Shown: one piece after another, positions 18,829-28,230 of the stretch
Layout: each line of letters opens with the position of its first letter
Position numbering within the stretch: the first letter of the stretch is position 1
NCBI GenBank assembly: GCA_947489315.1
Contig: CANLCX010000002.1
Location: 682,001 to 746,000, forward strand
Source of the DNA: an uncultured Sphingomonadaceae bacterium
GTDB taxonomy: Bacteria; Pseudomonadota; Alphaproteobacteria; Sphingomonadales; Sphingomonadaceae
Length of the DNA stretch: 64,000 nucleotides
Direction: 5' to 3'
Notes under the pieces: model-generated
The model's input: the letters and a program-made list of their open reading frames with translations, nothing else
What the model was told of the DNA's origin: nothing
Databases searched by the model: none
Program-made: the position numbers and the translations under genes

Positions 18829-20996
18829 TCTCTCTCCGTTCCCAAGTCAATCCGGGCGGCAAAGCCTTTCCAGCTCAGCGTCTGTCCCCGAAATTTGATG
18901 CTATGTGTGGCCCCGCTGTCGGGATCATAGGAGATCGCGAAGGCCAGCTTTGTGCCTGTCAGTGTTTCAAGGAACAGCACGTCGTTGCCATCCACTGTTT
19001 CAAACTTCATTTCCTTGATCTGGCTGTCGCTCGCTACCGTTTGTTCGGCAGCGCCGTCATAGCGGCCATGGGCTTCCAATATCCCGGCAAAGCTTGTGTT
19101 CTTGGCATTGTCTACCCGCTGGATTAGCATAGGTTCTCGGCGCAGATTAAAATTGGGATCATTGGCCCCGCTCTCAGCGAGTATTATCTTCGCACCAGCC
19201 TGCGGCGCAAAACGCCACGTATAGAAACGATCATCCAATAGCCAGGTAATGAAGCTTTTGTCGGCAGCAGCTGTGCCTTCTGCGTCAACCCAGATATGCT
19301 GATAGCCATTTTTGTCTCCGAGGACCGGGCGGCTTTGGGCATTGGATTCAACATCAAAGCCAATGCGCATGATCTGGCCCTGATAGTGTAGCGGCAGGTC
19401 ATAGCGGTGCGCGCTGTCGGATTGCGCGCGCATGATATCGACGACAAGCGGCTGGCTGAGCCCCGTGATATTGAGCAGTGCCATGGTGCGTGTGAAGGCG
19501 ACGTCAGGATAGGCGCCAGTCATGCTCGCAGCGCTGATTTGGGTCCCGACTTCATTGGAAAAATAAAGCTGTCGGGGTGACTGGGCTTCGCCCGCCTTGG
19601 TTTTCCCACCAAAATGACTTTCCTCGTCCACTACCAGCGTATTGTGAGCGATCGTCTGTTTGGCCCAACTTTTGTTCTCGGGGAGATATATTCCGCCTTC
19701 TTTAGCTTCGATATTTAGGAAGCGTGCTGCGCCATAATCCGAAACCAGCTCGCGGCCGTTGTCATAATATTGCCAACTGAGCTTGTCGAAATGGCCATGG
19801 CCCATGCCCTGCGAGCTATTCTTCGTCACCAGTACCTGATGGCGTGGTCCGCTGCCGTTACGCATAATCCCGACGGCACCTTTTTTGCCTTGGGGACCGT
19901 CGCGCAATAGCAGCGATTTATAGTCAAATGGCGTAGCCTTTCCAGCAGAGAGATCTTTGGCCAGTTGTTGGCCATCGCTGGTCAGCACAGTGCGCCCTTG
20001 CCATTTAGCAATCGATAGCAGCTGCGGGTCTTGCGTCTTGGCATAAGCAATCGCGACGCCGTGATAGAGCTCCTCAGTATTGAGGCTCTTGTCCTTAATC
20101 GCGTCATTGAACGGGAAGAAGAAGCCGCCGTAGGTCAACTGAACCGTTGTTCTCAGCGCCTTGAGCAATATCCCGTCACGGCGTTCGAAAATCTTGCGCG
20201 CAGGATCATTTTTCTCAATCGCGTCCGCAAAAACCATGAAAGGCATTAGCGCATAGCGCTGATAATAAGGCCCTTCCGAATAATAACCGTCTGGGGAGAA
20301 AAGTAGATCGGTCTGGCGCAGGAATCCGGATTTCCCGTCTTTGGCCGAGCCTAGCAACGCTCGCTCGACCATATCCTGATCACCCAGCACATAGCCGGTC
20401 ATACCGACGCCCGCGGTTGCCCAGGTTGCATGATTGTGGATCAGGTTAAATGTCTGCGCCGATTCCACCGACAGGAAATCAGCCGCTTTGCGAAAGACCT
20501 GATTGTCGATCAGGTCGCGCTGTGCCTTTGGCAAGGAATCGCGAATTTGTTCATAGCCCTGAATGCTCTGCACGAGCCAAACGGCGTCGTTCAAAACCTG
20601 CCAGAATATCTTGCCGTAATTCTGTTTCTTGCGCGCGGGATGCGCTTCCAGAGTGGGATAAAGCTCGGCATAAGCCAACAATATGTCCCGCGCATAGTCG
20701 GCATATTGCTGCTCGCCGGTAATCCGGTAAAGCATGCCCGCCTGATAGATGGCCTTATAATTGCGTTTGTGCTGCTCGTGCGTATATCCGCCGCCGGGAT
20801 CCTTCGGAACCGGCACAACCACACCAGAATCCATCATCATTTTCAGAAAAGCGCGCGAACGAGTGACTTCACCATCAAACAGGGATGCTGTTGCCTGCGG
20901 TGTGGACGCGGTTGAAGGTTGCGCCACTTCAGAAGCACCCGCTACGCAAGCAGTCGAAAAGCCCAGCAGGGCGACGGGCAGAACGAAACGCTTCAC
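18825..20996 (-). CDS. PL17 oligoalginate lyase (heparinase II/III fold)
   Basis: 723 residues, family length. The export signal has the core VLPVALLGFSTAC; the Cys at 17 could be a lipoprotein site, though Ser at -3 is not ideal. The alpha/alpha domain carries NLIHNHATW (Asn188, His189) and EGPYYQRY (Tyr244-245), placed like the catalytic Asn/His and Tyr of PL17. The beta domain begins with the heparinase II/III signature GHGHFDKLSWQYYDNG. PL17 enzymes release unsaturated monouronate from oligoalginate ends. The start overlaps the PL6 stop by 4 bp. Confidence 0.93.
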   Translation of the reverse strand: MKRFVLPVALLGFSTACVAGASEVAQPSTASTPQATASLFDGEVTRSRAFLKMMMDSGVVVPVPKDPGGGYTHEQHKRNYKAIYQAGMLYRITGEQQYADYARDILLAYAELYPTLEAHPARKKQNYGKIFWQVLNDAVWLVQSIQGYEQIRDSLPKAQRDLIDNQVFRKAADFLSVESAQTFNLIHNHATWATAGVGMTGYVLGDQDMVERALLGSAKDGKSGFLRQTDLLFSPDGYYSEGPYYQRYALMPFMVFADAIEKNDPARKIFERRDGILLKALRTTVQLTYGGFFFPFNDAIKDKSLNTEELYHGVAIAYAKTQDPQLLSIAKWQGRTVLTSDGQQLAKDLSAGKATPFDYKSLLLRDGPQGKKGAVGIMRNGSGPRHQVLVTKNSSQGMGHGHFDKLSWQYYDNGRELVSDYGAARFLNIEAKEGGIYLPENKSWAKQTIAHNTLVVDEESHFGGKTKAGEAQSPRQLYFSNEVGTQISAASMTGAYPDVAFTRTMALLNITGLSQPLVVDIMRAQSDSAHRYDLPLHYQGQIMRIGFDVESNAQSRPVLGDKNGYQHIWVDAEGTAAADKSFITWLLDDRFYTWRFAPQAGAKIILAESGANDPNFNLRREPMLIQRVDNAKNTSFAGILEAHGRYDGAAEQTVASDSQIKEMKFETVDGNDVLFLETLTGTKLAFAISYDPDSGATHSIKFRGQTLSWKGFAARIDLGTERE

Positions 20997-23242
20997 TTTG
21001 CCGGCTTTTCCGACATGACGTTATCGGTCATCTGCACACGCGGTTCGCCGGCCCAGATTAGTTCTTCGATTATCGGAGCCGGAGTGGCCGAAAACATATT
21101 TTCCGCAACGCGGGTTTGCGGACGGCCGACCGTATGAACGATCTTGATTGGCGCGCTATTGGTAAAATTTGATTTCTGAATGTCGCTATGTTGCACACCG
21201 TGGAGCACCAAAGCTGCGCCGGAAGCATTATTACCGCTTTTCCCGACATTCAGGAAATTGGATTCCGAAAGTGAGAAATGCGGACCAAAAGTGCTTTCGT
21301 CGCGGCCGCCGCGATAGATGTTGAACGCTTCGCCGCCAATATCTTCGAAATTGGATTCTGATATACTGACATATTCGGCATTATATTGACCGTAATCCTC
21401 GGTCTCTGCTGCGGCCTGAATGATCGACCCGGATATGTTGAGGAAATTGCTGTTCTTGATACTGATCCGGTCCGCAAAACTGCTCTTGCCCAGAGCGATG
21501 ACATGGAAGGATTTATTGACATCAAGATTGGCGACATTGACGCGATCCAGCGCGATGACGAAATTGGACTGGATCGGATAGCTGGTCGTTCGAATGACCG
21601 CATTGCCAACCGAATCCGGTGCCAATGCTCCGTCGATCAGCAGGTTGGATAGACTCAAACTACCGCGTTCGCGAATTTCAAAGAGTGACGGGCGCGCAAA
21701 AGTGATTTTGGCCACCGCATCCGTGGGCCCAGCAATAGCAAGCGCCTTATCCAGCGGCAGCAGCTTGTTGACCACATAGTCACCAGCGCTCAGCACCAAC
21801 CGGTCACCTTCTTCTGCTTTGGCCACCGCTTTCGTCAGGCTATCCTCGCCCGGCGCGACTGCGATGTCCTTGCCCTTACCAAAGCGATCACCGATCGCTG
21901 GCTTTGCATACCAGGAAACCCCGACCTGCTCGTGTGTCACCGGTTTCAAATCGCGGGACGCGCCGACGTTCAAGCCTTCGGGATAAAGCAAACCATTGTC
22001 CGCGCGGAATAACGCTACGGATGTGTTGGAGATACCGGCAATAGGTTTTTCCACCTTGCCGGCGGTCAGCAGATTATCGGCAAAGCGGATACCGCTAACA
22101 TCGTCCTGCACCTTGATGAAAGTACCATCACCAACACCGCCCAGCATATTGTTTGAGAACTTACTGTTTACTGGCGGCGCAGAGCGTTCTTTATCGGCAC
22201 CAGCCGCAAAGGTAATCCGGCTGCTGTCGACAACACTGTTATTTTCCACAACAGCATTGTCGACTTGCACATAGCGATTGACGGGTGAATTGGGCACACC
22301 GTTCATCACCGTGAGCGCGCTAGAAAAACCGGTTCCGCGCAAACCCTCCATATAGTTATTACGGATGATCTGGTCGCGATTAATCACGCGGATACCGCCG
22401 CTATGATCTTTGCCATTACCCATGAAGACATTATTCTCGACGAGATTACCGTCGCCATGGCGCAGCGTTAAAGTTCCACTCGATTCAAAAAAGACATTGC
22501 CGCGATAGATATTTGCGCCGGATTTGGAGGAGATGATTTCTACTTCGCCATCACAACGATCAAAATAGTTATTCTCGACCAGCGTGTGGGAATTGAACAT
22601 CGAATATTTGCTGGTGCCAATCCGCAAGGTTTCGCCACCATTGGAACCCAAAACCGGACGCGGGCCGAAATAGTTGTGGTCAATGCGGTGGTGATTCTTT
22701 TGGCTGTCCTTGCTGTCGAGCCTGACTGCAAAGGTCACGCCTTTGTTGCTCTTGCCGACCAGATGATTGTGATCAAACCGGTTGCGCTTGCCATACATGC
22801 CGACCCAATAATCGCTCTCAAAACGGTCCGGCTTGTTGAAATGGTCAATCACCACTTCGGTAATGCGGCTGTCATAGGCAAGGTCGCCCTTGGTCCGACG
22901 AAAAGAGATCACTTCACCGGTTGGGCTGTACCCGTTGCGAAATACGAGACCGGTGACGAGAATATGCTTACCACCAATGCGCAAATTAGATTGCCCGGTG
23001 ATGATAACCTTTCCGGGTTCTTCAGAGATAAGCGTGATCGGTTTTTTCTTGGTGCCTTTGCCGGTCAGCACAATTTCAAAATCGCGCCACTCACCATTGG
23101 CCAGAATGATGATATCCCCCGCCTCGACCTTTTTGGCCGCGACGAAATATTCGGTCTGATTTTTGACGAGATATTGAGTGGATTGCGCAGGCGATGCCCC
23201 GGCAATGAAAATCCCAACTATCAGGGCAAACCTGAACACCAT
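20993..23242 (-). CDS. PL6 alginate lyase (chondroitinase B fold, two-domain)
   Basis: 749 residues from ATG 23242, with AAGGA 10 nt upstream; a GTG 39 bp earlier is in frame but leaves the signal peptide internal. The signal peptide has core FALIVGIFIAGASPA. The parallel beta-helix shows repeated NN[YF]F strands. Lys240 in EIISSK and Arg261 in TLTLRHG are 21 residues apart, with Glu233 and Glu235 in GEVEI, which matches the spacing of the catalytic Lys/Arg and calcium-binding Glu of AlyGC-type PL6 enzymes. Length fits the two-domain subgroup. It starts the polymer attack and is the first gene of the operon. Confidence 0.93.
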   Translation of the reverse strand: MVFRFALIVGIFIAGASPAQSTQYLVKNQTEYFVAAKKVEAGDIIILANGEWRDFEIVLTGKGTKKKPITLISEEPGKVIITGQSNLRIGGKHILVTGLVFRNGYSPTGEVISFRRTKGDLAYDSRITEVVIDHFNKPDRFESDYWVGMYGKRNRFDHNHLVGKSNKGVTFAVRLDSKDSQKNHHRIDHNYFGPRPVLGSNGGETLRIGTSKYSMFNSHTLVENNYFDRCDGEVEIISSKSGANIYRGNVFFESSGTLTLRHGDGNLVENNVFMGNGKDHSGGIRVINRDQIIRNNYMEGLRGTGFSSALTVMNGVPNSPVNRYVQVDNAVVENNSVVDSSRITFAAGADKERSAPPVNSKFSNNMLGGVGDGTFIKVQDDVSGIRFADNLLTAGKVEKPIAGISNTSVALFRADNGLLYPEGLNVGASRDLKPVTHEQVGVSWYAKPAIGDRFGKGKDIAVAPGEDSLTKAVAKAEEGDRLVLSAGDYVVNKLLPLDKALAIAGPTDAVAKITFARPSLFEIRERGSLSLSNLLIDGALAPDSVGNAVIRTTSYPIQSNFVIALDRVNVANLDVNKSFHVIALGKSSFADRISIKNSNFLNISGSIIQAAAETEDYGQYNAEYVSISESNFEDIGGEAFNIYRGGRDESTFGPHFSLSESNFLNVGKSGNNASGAALVLHGVQHSDIQKSNFTNSAPIKIVHTVGRPQTRVAENMFSATPAPIIEELIWAGEPRVQMTDNVMSEKPAK

Positions 23243-23281
23243 CTCCTGATCATCCTTTTTATTATGATCAAGAGCTAACAC

Positions 23282-23339
23282 TGACGCAAATTTACGTCAA
23301 CCAATTTGTAATACCAAAATACACTTTTTGTTTATACCA
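23282..23339. promoter_or_regulatory. Promoter/operator region of the alginate operon
   Basis: Reading the minus strand towards PL6, two TGGTAT sites (23334-23339 and 23311-23316) are 23 bp apart, then GGTTGAC (23296-23302) follows after 8 bp and includes a possible -35 TTGACG. A near-perfect 18-bp palindrome TGACG...CGTCA lies at 23282-23299. The TonB receptor promoter has the same order and spacing. The binding protein is probably the adjacent GntR regulator, which is inference. Confidence 0.6.
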
Positions 23340-23352
23340 ATTTTAACCGAGC

Positions 23353-24096
23353 TTAGCCGCCGATATTGGCGTTGCTCAGAAAACGTTCGCGGCTCTCGAT
23401 CGCGCGTTGCTGCACTTCGCGTAGCGCTTCTTGTTCCGTCGCGTCCAGCATCGCGCTGATCAACCGGAAGAAATGAGCGCGCATAGCATTGCGCGCATCG
23501 TCTGGATTATGCGCCTTGAGCGCATCGAGGATCAACTGATGTTCTTTCATGCGGGATTCGGCGTCTTCCTCGCATACCGAGCCATAGGTTTTCTTCACCT
23601 TCGGCAATTCCTCGCGCATCCGCCACAATGTTTCGATCGTATGAACAATCGCTTTGTTCCCAGAGGCTTTGGCGATGGTCATGTGAAAAGCGCGATCTGC
23701 ACTGGTCGCTGCATCATCATTGGCCGCAGACATCTGGCTGACCAGGTCCTGCAAATCTTCCAACGCCTTGTCCGAGATGACCTTCGCGGCCAGCGCCGCC
23801 GCTTCGGATTCGATCAAAGATCGCGCTTCGGTCAACTCAAACGCGCTGACATCAGGCAACTGCCCGGGGTCTTTTGGTAATTCTTCAGAAACATATACCC
23901 CAGAACCGGTTTTAATCTGGATTTTTCCGACAGCCTGTAGGGCGATTTCTGCTTCCCTGATGGTTACACGGCTAACACCAAAACGTTCGGCAAGCTCGCG
24001 TTCTCCGGGAAGGCGGGTACCTAAAGGAAAGACCCCTTGATCAATAAGATCAGAGATTTGTTCCGCAACGCTGTGGAAGAGCCTCTTCTCTGACAT
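23353..24096 (-). CDS. GntR/FadR-type transcriptional regulator of alginate use
   Basis: 247 residues. An N-terminal winged helix (GTRLPGERELAERFGVSRVT, then REAEIALQAVGKI) is followed by an FCD ligand domain (about 90-225) with the metal/acid-binding pattern DRAFHMTIAKASGN, EHQLILDAL and MRAHFFRLI. FCD regulators of sugar-acid loci usually repress until an intermediate such as KDPG or DEH binds. It sits alone between the operon and the receptor gene, about 110 bp before PL6, and is the natural candidate to bind the shared promoter motif. Confidence 0.92.
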   Translation of the reverse strand: MSEKRLFHSVAEQISDLIDQGVFPLGTRLPGERELAERFGVSRVTIREAEIALQAVGKIQIKTGSGVYVSEELPKDPGQLPDVSAFELTEARSLIESEAAALAAKVISDKALEDLQDLVSQMSAANDDAATSADRAFHMTIAKASGNKAIVHTIETLWRMREELPKVKKTYGSVCEEDAESRMKEHQLILDALKAHNPDDARNAMRAHFFRLISAMLDATEQEALREVQQRAIESRERFLSNANIGG

Positions 24097-24199
24097 TATG
24101 CTGCATATCCTCCAACTTAATTTAACCCGGTCGAATCATATGCCTAACCCAAACGCACTCCGGTTGTCGACCACATTACCAAACCAAAGCTCCATGAAC

Positions 24200-24231
24200 C
24201 GGCGCGGCAGGTTCAAGCTCCCACCGCGCCG
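24200..24231 (-). terminator. GC-rich hairpin after the TonB receptor gene
   Basis: CGGCGCGG pairs with CCGCGCCG across a 16-nt loop, 16 bp beyond the receptor stop. No T-run follows, so it may be a transcript-stabilising or Rho-related end rather than an intrinsic terminator. Confidence 0.4.
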
Positions 24232-24246
24232 TCCCTCTTTGAGAGC

Positions 24247-27200
24247 CTAGAATTTAAATTGCACGCCAGCGAAGTAACGGGGTCCGTAAACCTGAACCGC
24301 TCCGAAATCATCCGGCGCGCCTCGGAAATTGGTCCGTGGCTCGTTGAACAAATTAATCCCTTCGAGCGAGAATTTGACGTTATCGGTCAATTTATATGAG
24401 ATTCGGGCTTCGAACACACTCACATCGTCGACATAACGCACTCGTCCCGGCGTCGAGATGAACTGCTGGAAATAATTGCTACGATACTTGTAGACGCCTT
24501 GAGCGCTGAAACCTCCGATTTCATAGTAAACCTGTGCCGAGAGGACGTGTTTGGAGAAACCAAAGAGGTTTGATGGCGGTATAAGGCCGTTACTGACCGA
24601 CGTTGTGCCATCTCCATTCAAGGTCGTTATAGCCCCCAGTGTGTCATCCTCAAATTCAAAATTCGAGTCCGCATAGTTATAACTAACCTTAAAACCAAGG
24701 CCATCAAGCGGCTTGGGTAAATAGCTAAGACGATGAGCGGCGGTGATCTCAACACCGTAGATGGTGCTCGATTGATCATTTGTGTCGACCGTCGTCACAA
24801 GAACATCCGTAGGCTGTCCGCCGATACTGAAGGTTTCTGTCACCCCAACTGTCTCGAAGCCACCGTTGAAACTCTTGTAGTAAGCGTTGAAGGCAAGGAT
24901 CGTATCGTCGTTCGGATACCATTCGAGGCCGGCATCGATATTCCATGACAGCAGCGGATTAGTAGCATGGTTGCCTGTCGCAGAAGCTCCATTGATCCCG
25001 CCCGCAAGTACGTCAGCTACCGTCAAGAAATCATCATTGCTATTCAAACTGAAATTCCGCCCGCTACCGAGCGAAGAAGGATCGGGACGTGACAAAGAAC
25101 GATAGACGGCAAAGCGCCCAAGCAGATCAGGTTGGAATTCAGCAACCAAGTTCAAACTGGGAAGAAATTCAGTATAGGAAGCTTTATTTGTTATTGGTAC
25201 CAAGGTGTTAAAGTCTTGCGCCAGAACGAAACCGTTTACACCATCGCCATCCGCATCATCGATCTCAATATTGAGATCAGCCCGGAACCCGCGCGAGATT
25301 ACGTCAGTGCCTACAATACGGACACCGGCATTGCCGCGTACGGGAACATTACCCCATTCGGTATCGAAATCAGCTTGAATATACGCAGCCCAGCTACGCT
25401 CCGTCACGTCGGTGTTATTGATCGAGTCAAAATCACCAGTCGGATAGATCGGGCGGCCATCGTCATCAAATTCGAGACCCGACGGATCTTCACGTTCCAG
25501 GACTTGCGCGATGCAGAGCGCATCGAAAGTCGCAAATGTGTTAGACGTACTGATTACATTACCGTCAAGATCGACATTGGTGATCAGCGGGTTGCCTCCG
25601 GAAACGGATGATAGGAATCCGGACTCAGGAAAGTTTGTCCGACATTCCTGATTTGCCACAAATAAGGCACCAGAACCGTCAGTGTCGTTATAAGTGTTTT
25701 CAAATCGGCTGGTTCCGCGCACAGCTCCGGGTACGGATCTGTACTGAAGTTCCTGATAGCGAGCACCGGCTTGCAGCGTTGAGAAGAAGCCATCCATTTC
25801 ATATTCGACATCCCCACGGAAAGCCCACACGCTGTTGAAACGATCCTGCTCCAGATCAGCGCGCAAACGTGGGTCGTTTGCGAATAGGCTGTGATCGGTG
25901 ACATCAAAGTTCTGGGTGACAAAGTTCAGCGCCTGCGAACCATTTTGCAAAATCTGAACAGCGGTTTCAACCCGGTCATCTGTTCCGTTTGTTCTTCCGG
26001 CATTAGGAGTTTGATCGCTTTCAAAAGCTTCCGGAAAGAACGGATCGCCATTTGCATCTGTATTTCCGAAGATTGATTCCCCATCTTCAGTCCGGAACCG
26101 TATTTGAACAGCCTCTTCGACACGCTGTGTACGCGAATAGGAAGCATCAAGCGAAATTTTGATACGGTCAGTGACCTGAGCATCAAGCGACAATCCGCCG
26201 CCATAATATTCTTCATCTCGCTCGAGATATTCGCTGACTGCCTCGATACGCTGCTCATTGGTGAACTGACGTAGTGCGCCGGTTTCCGTGTAGATCAGCG
26301 GAAAGCCGGGAATTGCATTGGCATCACCGATTCCGTCAATCCGCCGACCTTCAGCAAAATTCAAATCGCTACGCTGTTCGCGAAAGAGACGCTTCGAATA
26401 TTGGAAGTCGGCATTGATATCCACATCAGGGCTCGGCTTGAGTTGAATGGCGCCGAAGAAGGAGTCGCGCGTATCATCTGTGATGTTCGAACGGAATGCA
26501 TAGCTGTTCCGCGCGATCACAAATTCATCGGTCACAGTGCCATCGCGCAAGCCCGCGATTGTGCCGGAGCTGGTATCGCAATTTCCGTCATCGAATACGC
26601 CATCGCTCGTCGTAGTAGGATCAACCACACAGGCACGGATCGTGTTGGAAACATTGGCTTCCTGCTCTGGGTTTGTGGTTACATTGCGAGAATAGCCCAA
26701 AGAAATTCCCAGCTCAGCATCGCCCAACTCGAATTGATCAATATAGCTAACCGTCCCACGATACCCAAATTTCTGGAACCGTTGATCCGGATCAATGTCG
26801 AGATTATCCGGGTTGATGTTAAGTTTGAAACCGCCCTGAAGGCTCCGCTTTCCATAGTCGATCGGCTTAACAGTCTCCAAGGCAATCTGGCCAGCGACGC
26901 CGCCCTCAATATAGCTCGCTGCCTGTGTTTTGTAGATGCCAATTTTGTTAAACAGTTCAGAAGGGAACTGGCTAAAGTTTACTGAGCGGTCACCACTGCC
27001 GTTGGATGCGATACGACCATTAATTACGGTAGAACCGAGAAATGGACCAAGACCGCGAATGGAAATTTCGGTCGCGCCGCCTTGCTCGCGGTGAGAGGCT
27101 GCGCCAGTCAGTGTTTCCAGCGCCTCACCAATTGATAGAGCGGGTATGTCACCAATTTCTTCCGCCGACAGCGCATCCAAAACCTCTACTGAATCACGCT

Positions 27201-27396
27201 TTGAATCAATTGACCCCTGAATAGTGGCACGTATGCCGGAAACGATAATTGTATCCTCATCCGATTCGGTTGCTGCTGCATCTTGCGCAGCGGCTGGCGC
27301 AGCCATTGCGGTTATTGCTGTAGTCGCCAGCAAAGTAGTGATTATTCGTTTATGTTGGTTCTGCGAACGTGCAGCTAGAGCCTGAAAGCGCATCAT
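24247..27396 (-). CDS. TonB-dependent receptor, probable alginate oligosaccharide uptake
   Basis: 1049 residues. A signal peptide (about 1-38, core TTLLATTAITAMAAPAAA) precedes a TonB box-like DTIIVSG and a plug domain (SAEEIGDIPALSIGEALETL, RGLGPFLGSTVINGR). The rest is a large beta-barrel ending in FAGVQFKF with C-terminal Phe, as needed for outer-membrane assembly. The long type resembles the Xanthomonas/Caulobacter receptor class linked to glycan uptake. The ATG has GGGAGGA 5 nt upstream. Its promoter shares two spaced sites with the alginate operon. Alginate as substrate is inferred from the locus. Confidence 0.93.
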   Translation of the reverse strand: MMRFQALAARSQNQHKRIITTLLATTAITAMAAPAAAQDAAATESDEDTIIVSGIRATIQGSIDSKRDSVEVLDALSAEEIGDIPALSIGEALETLTGAASHREQGGATEISIRGLGPFLGSTVINGRIASNGSGDRSVNFSQFPSELFNKIGIYKTQAASYIEGGVAGQIALETVKPIDYGKRSLQGGFKLNINPDNLDIDPDQRFQKFGYRGTVSYIDQFELGDAELGISLGYSRNVTTNPEQEANVSNTIRACVVDPTTTSDGVFDDGNCDTSSGTIAGLRDGTVTDEFVIARNSYAFRSNITDDTRDSFFGAIQLKPSPDVDINADFQYSKRLFREQRSDLNFAEGRRIDGIGDANAIPGFPLIYTETGALRQFTNEQRIEAVSEYLERDEEYYGGGLSLDAQVTDRIKISLDASYSRTQRVEEAVQIRFRTEDGESIFGNTDANGDPFFPEAFESDQTPNAGRTNGTDDRVETAVQILQNGSQALNFVTQNFDVTDHSLFANDPRLRADLEQDRFNSVWAFRGDVEYEMDGFFSTLQAGARYQELQYRSVPGAVRGTSRFENTYNDTDGSGALFVANQECRTNFPESGFLSSVSGGNPLITNVDLDGNVISTSNTFATFDALCIAQVLEREDPSGLEFDDDGRPIYPTGDFDSINNTDVTERSWAAYIQADFDTEWGNVPVRGNAGVRIVGTDVISRGFRADLNIEIDDADGDGVNGFVLAQDFNTLVPITNKASYTEFLPSLNLVAEFQPDLLGRFAVYRSLSRPDPSSLGSGRNFSLNSNDDFLTVADVLAGGINGASATGNHATNPLLSWNIDAGLEWYPNDDTILAFNAYYKSFNGGFETVGVTETFSIGGQPTDVLVTTVDTNDQSSTIYGVEITAAHRLSYLPKPLDGLGFKVSYNYADSNFEFEDDTLGAITTLNGDGTTSVSNGLIPPSNLFGFSKHVLSAQVYYEIGGFSAQGVYKYRSNYFQQFISTPGRVRYVDDVSVFEARISYKLTDNVKFSLEGINLFNEPRTNFRGAPDDFGAVQVYGPRYFAGVQFKF

Positions 27397-27453
27397 TATT
27401 CCTCCCTGAAGATTTTCTTATTTTTTTAGAAAGTGACGGTCTTGGATATTTTT

Positions 27454-27496
27454 GTCAACCTAATATACATACCATATTATTTTTAATTACATACCA
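27454..27496. promoter_or_regulatory. Promoter/operator region of the alginate TonB receptor
   Basis: On the minus strand two TGGTAT sites (27491-27496 and 27469-27474) are 22 bp apart and GGTTGAC (27454-27460) follows after 8 bp, ending in a possible -35 TTGACA. Order and spacing equal those in front of the PL6 operon. Confidence 0.6.
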
Positions 27497-27724
27497 ATGT
27501 ATCAGACCAATAGATATGACCAAGAGTTTTACGCTCTGGAGCACGTAGCTCGCAAAGTGAATTCGTCGCAGATTGGATGATTTCTGCAGTATCCAGCATT
27601 CGTTCTGTTCTGGGGATGCTAGGATCAAGCCCGCCACTATCGCAGCCATCCATGGGCAAGGCTATAACCTCATGCTCACATTCAGTCCGCGATTCAGCTC
27701 TGGGATTGACGTTCGCCGACGACG
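27497..27724. other. Intergenic stretch upstream of the receptor promoter
   Basis: Beyond the receptor operator there is no gene I can support. A minus-strand frame of 83 codons is open here but has no recognisable motif, no ribosome binding site and runs into the operator. The plus strand has a short piece reading RYDQEFYALEHVARKV before a stop, possibly a remnant. Confidence 0.4.
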
Positions 27725-27913
27725 ACTGATACAAAAATACAACTAAGGCGGTTTGGCAAAATTGTTTTTCGTGATGGCGCTGAGCATCTTAATCGTGCCA
27801 CTCGCAACATCGCTCAACTTAAGTCAGGGTTTTATCAACTATCTGGAGGCGCGAGATTAAAAATAGGTGATAGTATTTCTGAGGATCCAGATGGAAATAG
27901 TGCAGATGATTAG
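27725..27913 (+). other. Protein-like open frame without a start codon
   Basis: 62 codons are open on the plus strand up to TAG 27911 and read like the C-terminus of a real protein (RRFGKIVFRDGAEHLNR, NIAQLKSGFYQLSGGA, ending ISEDPDGNSADD). There is no ATG, GTG or TTG near its 5' side. I do not recognise the family. It is most simply the tail of a lost gene. Confidence 0.35.
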
Positions 27914-27947
27914 CACGTGTCAGCCCAAAGAAGCCAAGCATCCTCCG

Positions 27948-28124
27948 TTATAAGTCGGCCAAAAGCTCCTCAACTTCGTCAAACAATATTTCAAAAGCGG
28001 TTGCTTCGCGCGGGTTCAATTGGGCAATATGTTCAGTGGTCGCACACAATTTGCCAATGTCAGCACTGGTTCCTATCGCAATATCCTGAAGTAAAGAATT
28101 AACCTTGAAAATGGAGCGATTCAC
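27948..28124 (-). CDS. Small ORF of unknown function
   Basis: 58 residues from a GTG at 28124, with helical, Leu/Glu-rich composition (SLLQDIAIGTSADIGKL, ATTEHIAQLNPREA, ending FDEVEELLADL). The frame stays open upstream for about 33 more codons (IRDSLHYLFARIGSSSAES) but without a usual start, so this too may be the end of a truncated gene. It converges with the open frame at 27725-27913. No family is recognised and no ribosome binding site is clear. Confidence 0.3.
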   Translation of the reverse strand: MNRSIFKVNSLLQDIAIGTSADIGKLCATTEHIAQLNPREATAFEILFDEVEELLADL

Positions 28125-28230
28125 TTGGTCTGATTCCGCAGAACTGCTGCCGATGCGAGCGAAAAGATAGTGGAGGCTATCTCGTATGCTGAGCCGAGCG
28201 CAAAACCGGACAGTCTATTGGAAATAAGAG

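Noticed and set aside
22586-23278. 230-codon plus-strand frame over the PL6 gene
   Set aside because: Antisense to the beta-helix lyase whose catalytic residues are in place.
27483-27734. 83-codon minus-strand frame upstream of the alginate receptor
   Set aside because: It runs into the receptor operator region, has weak codon bias and matches no motif.
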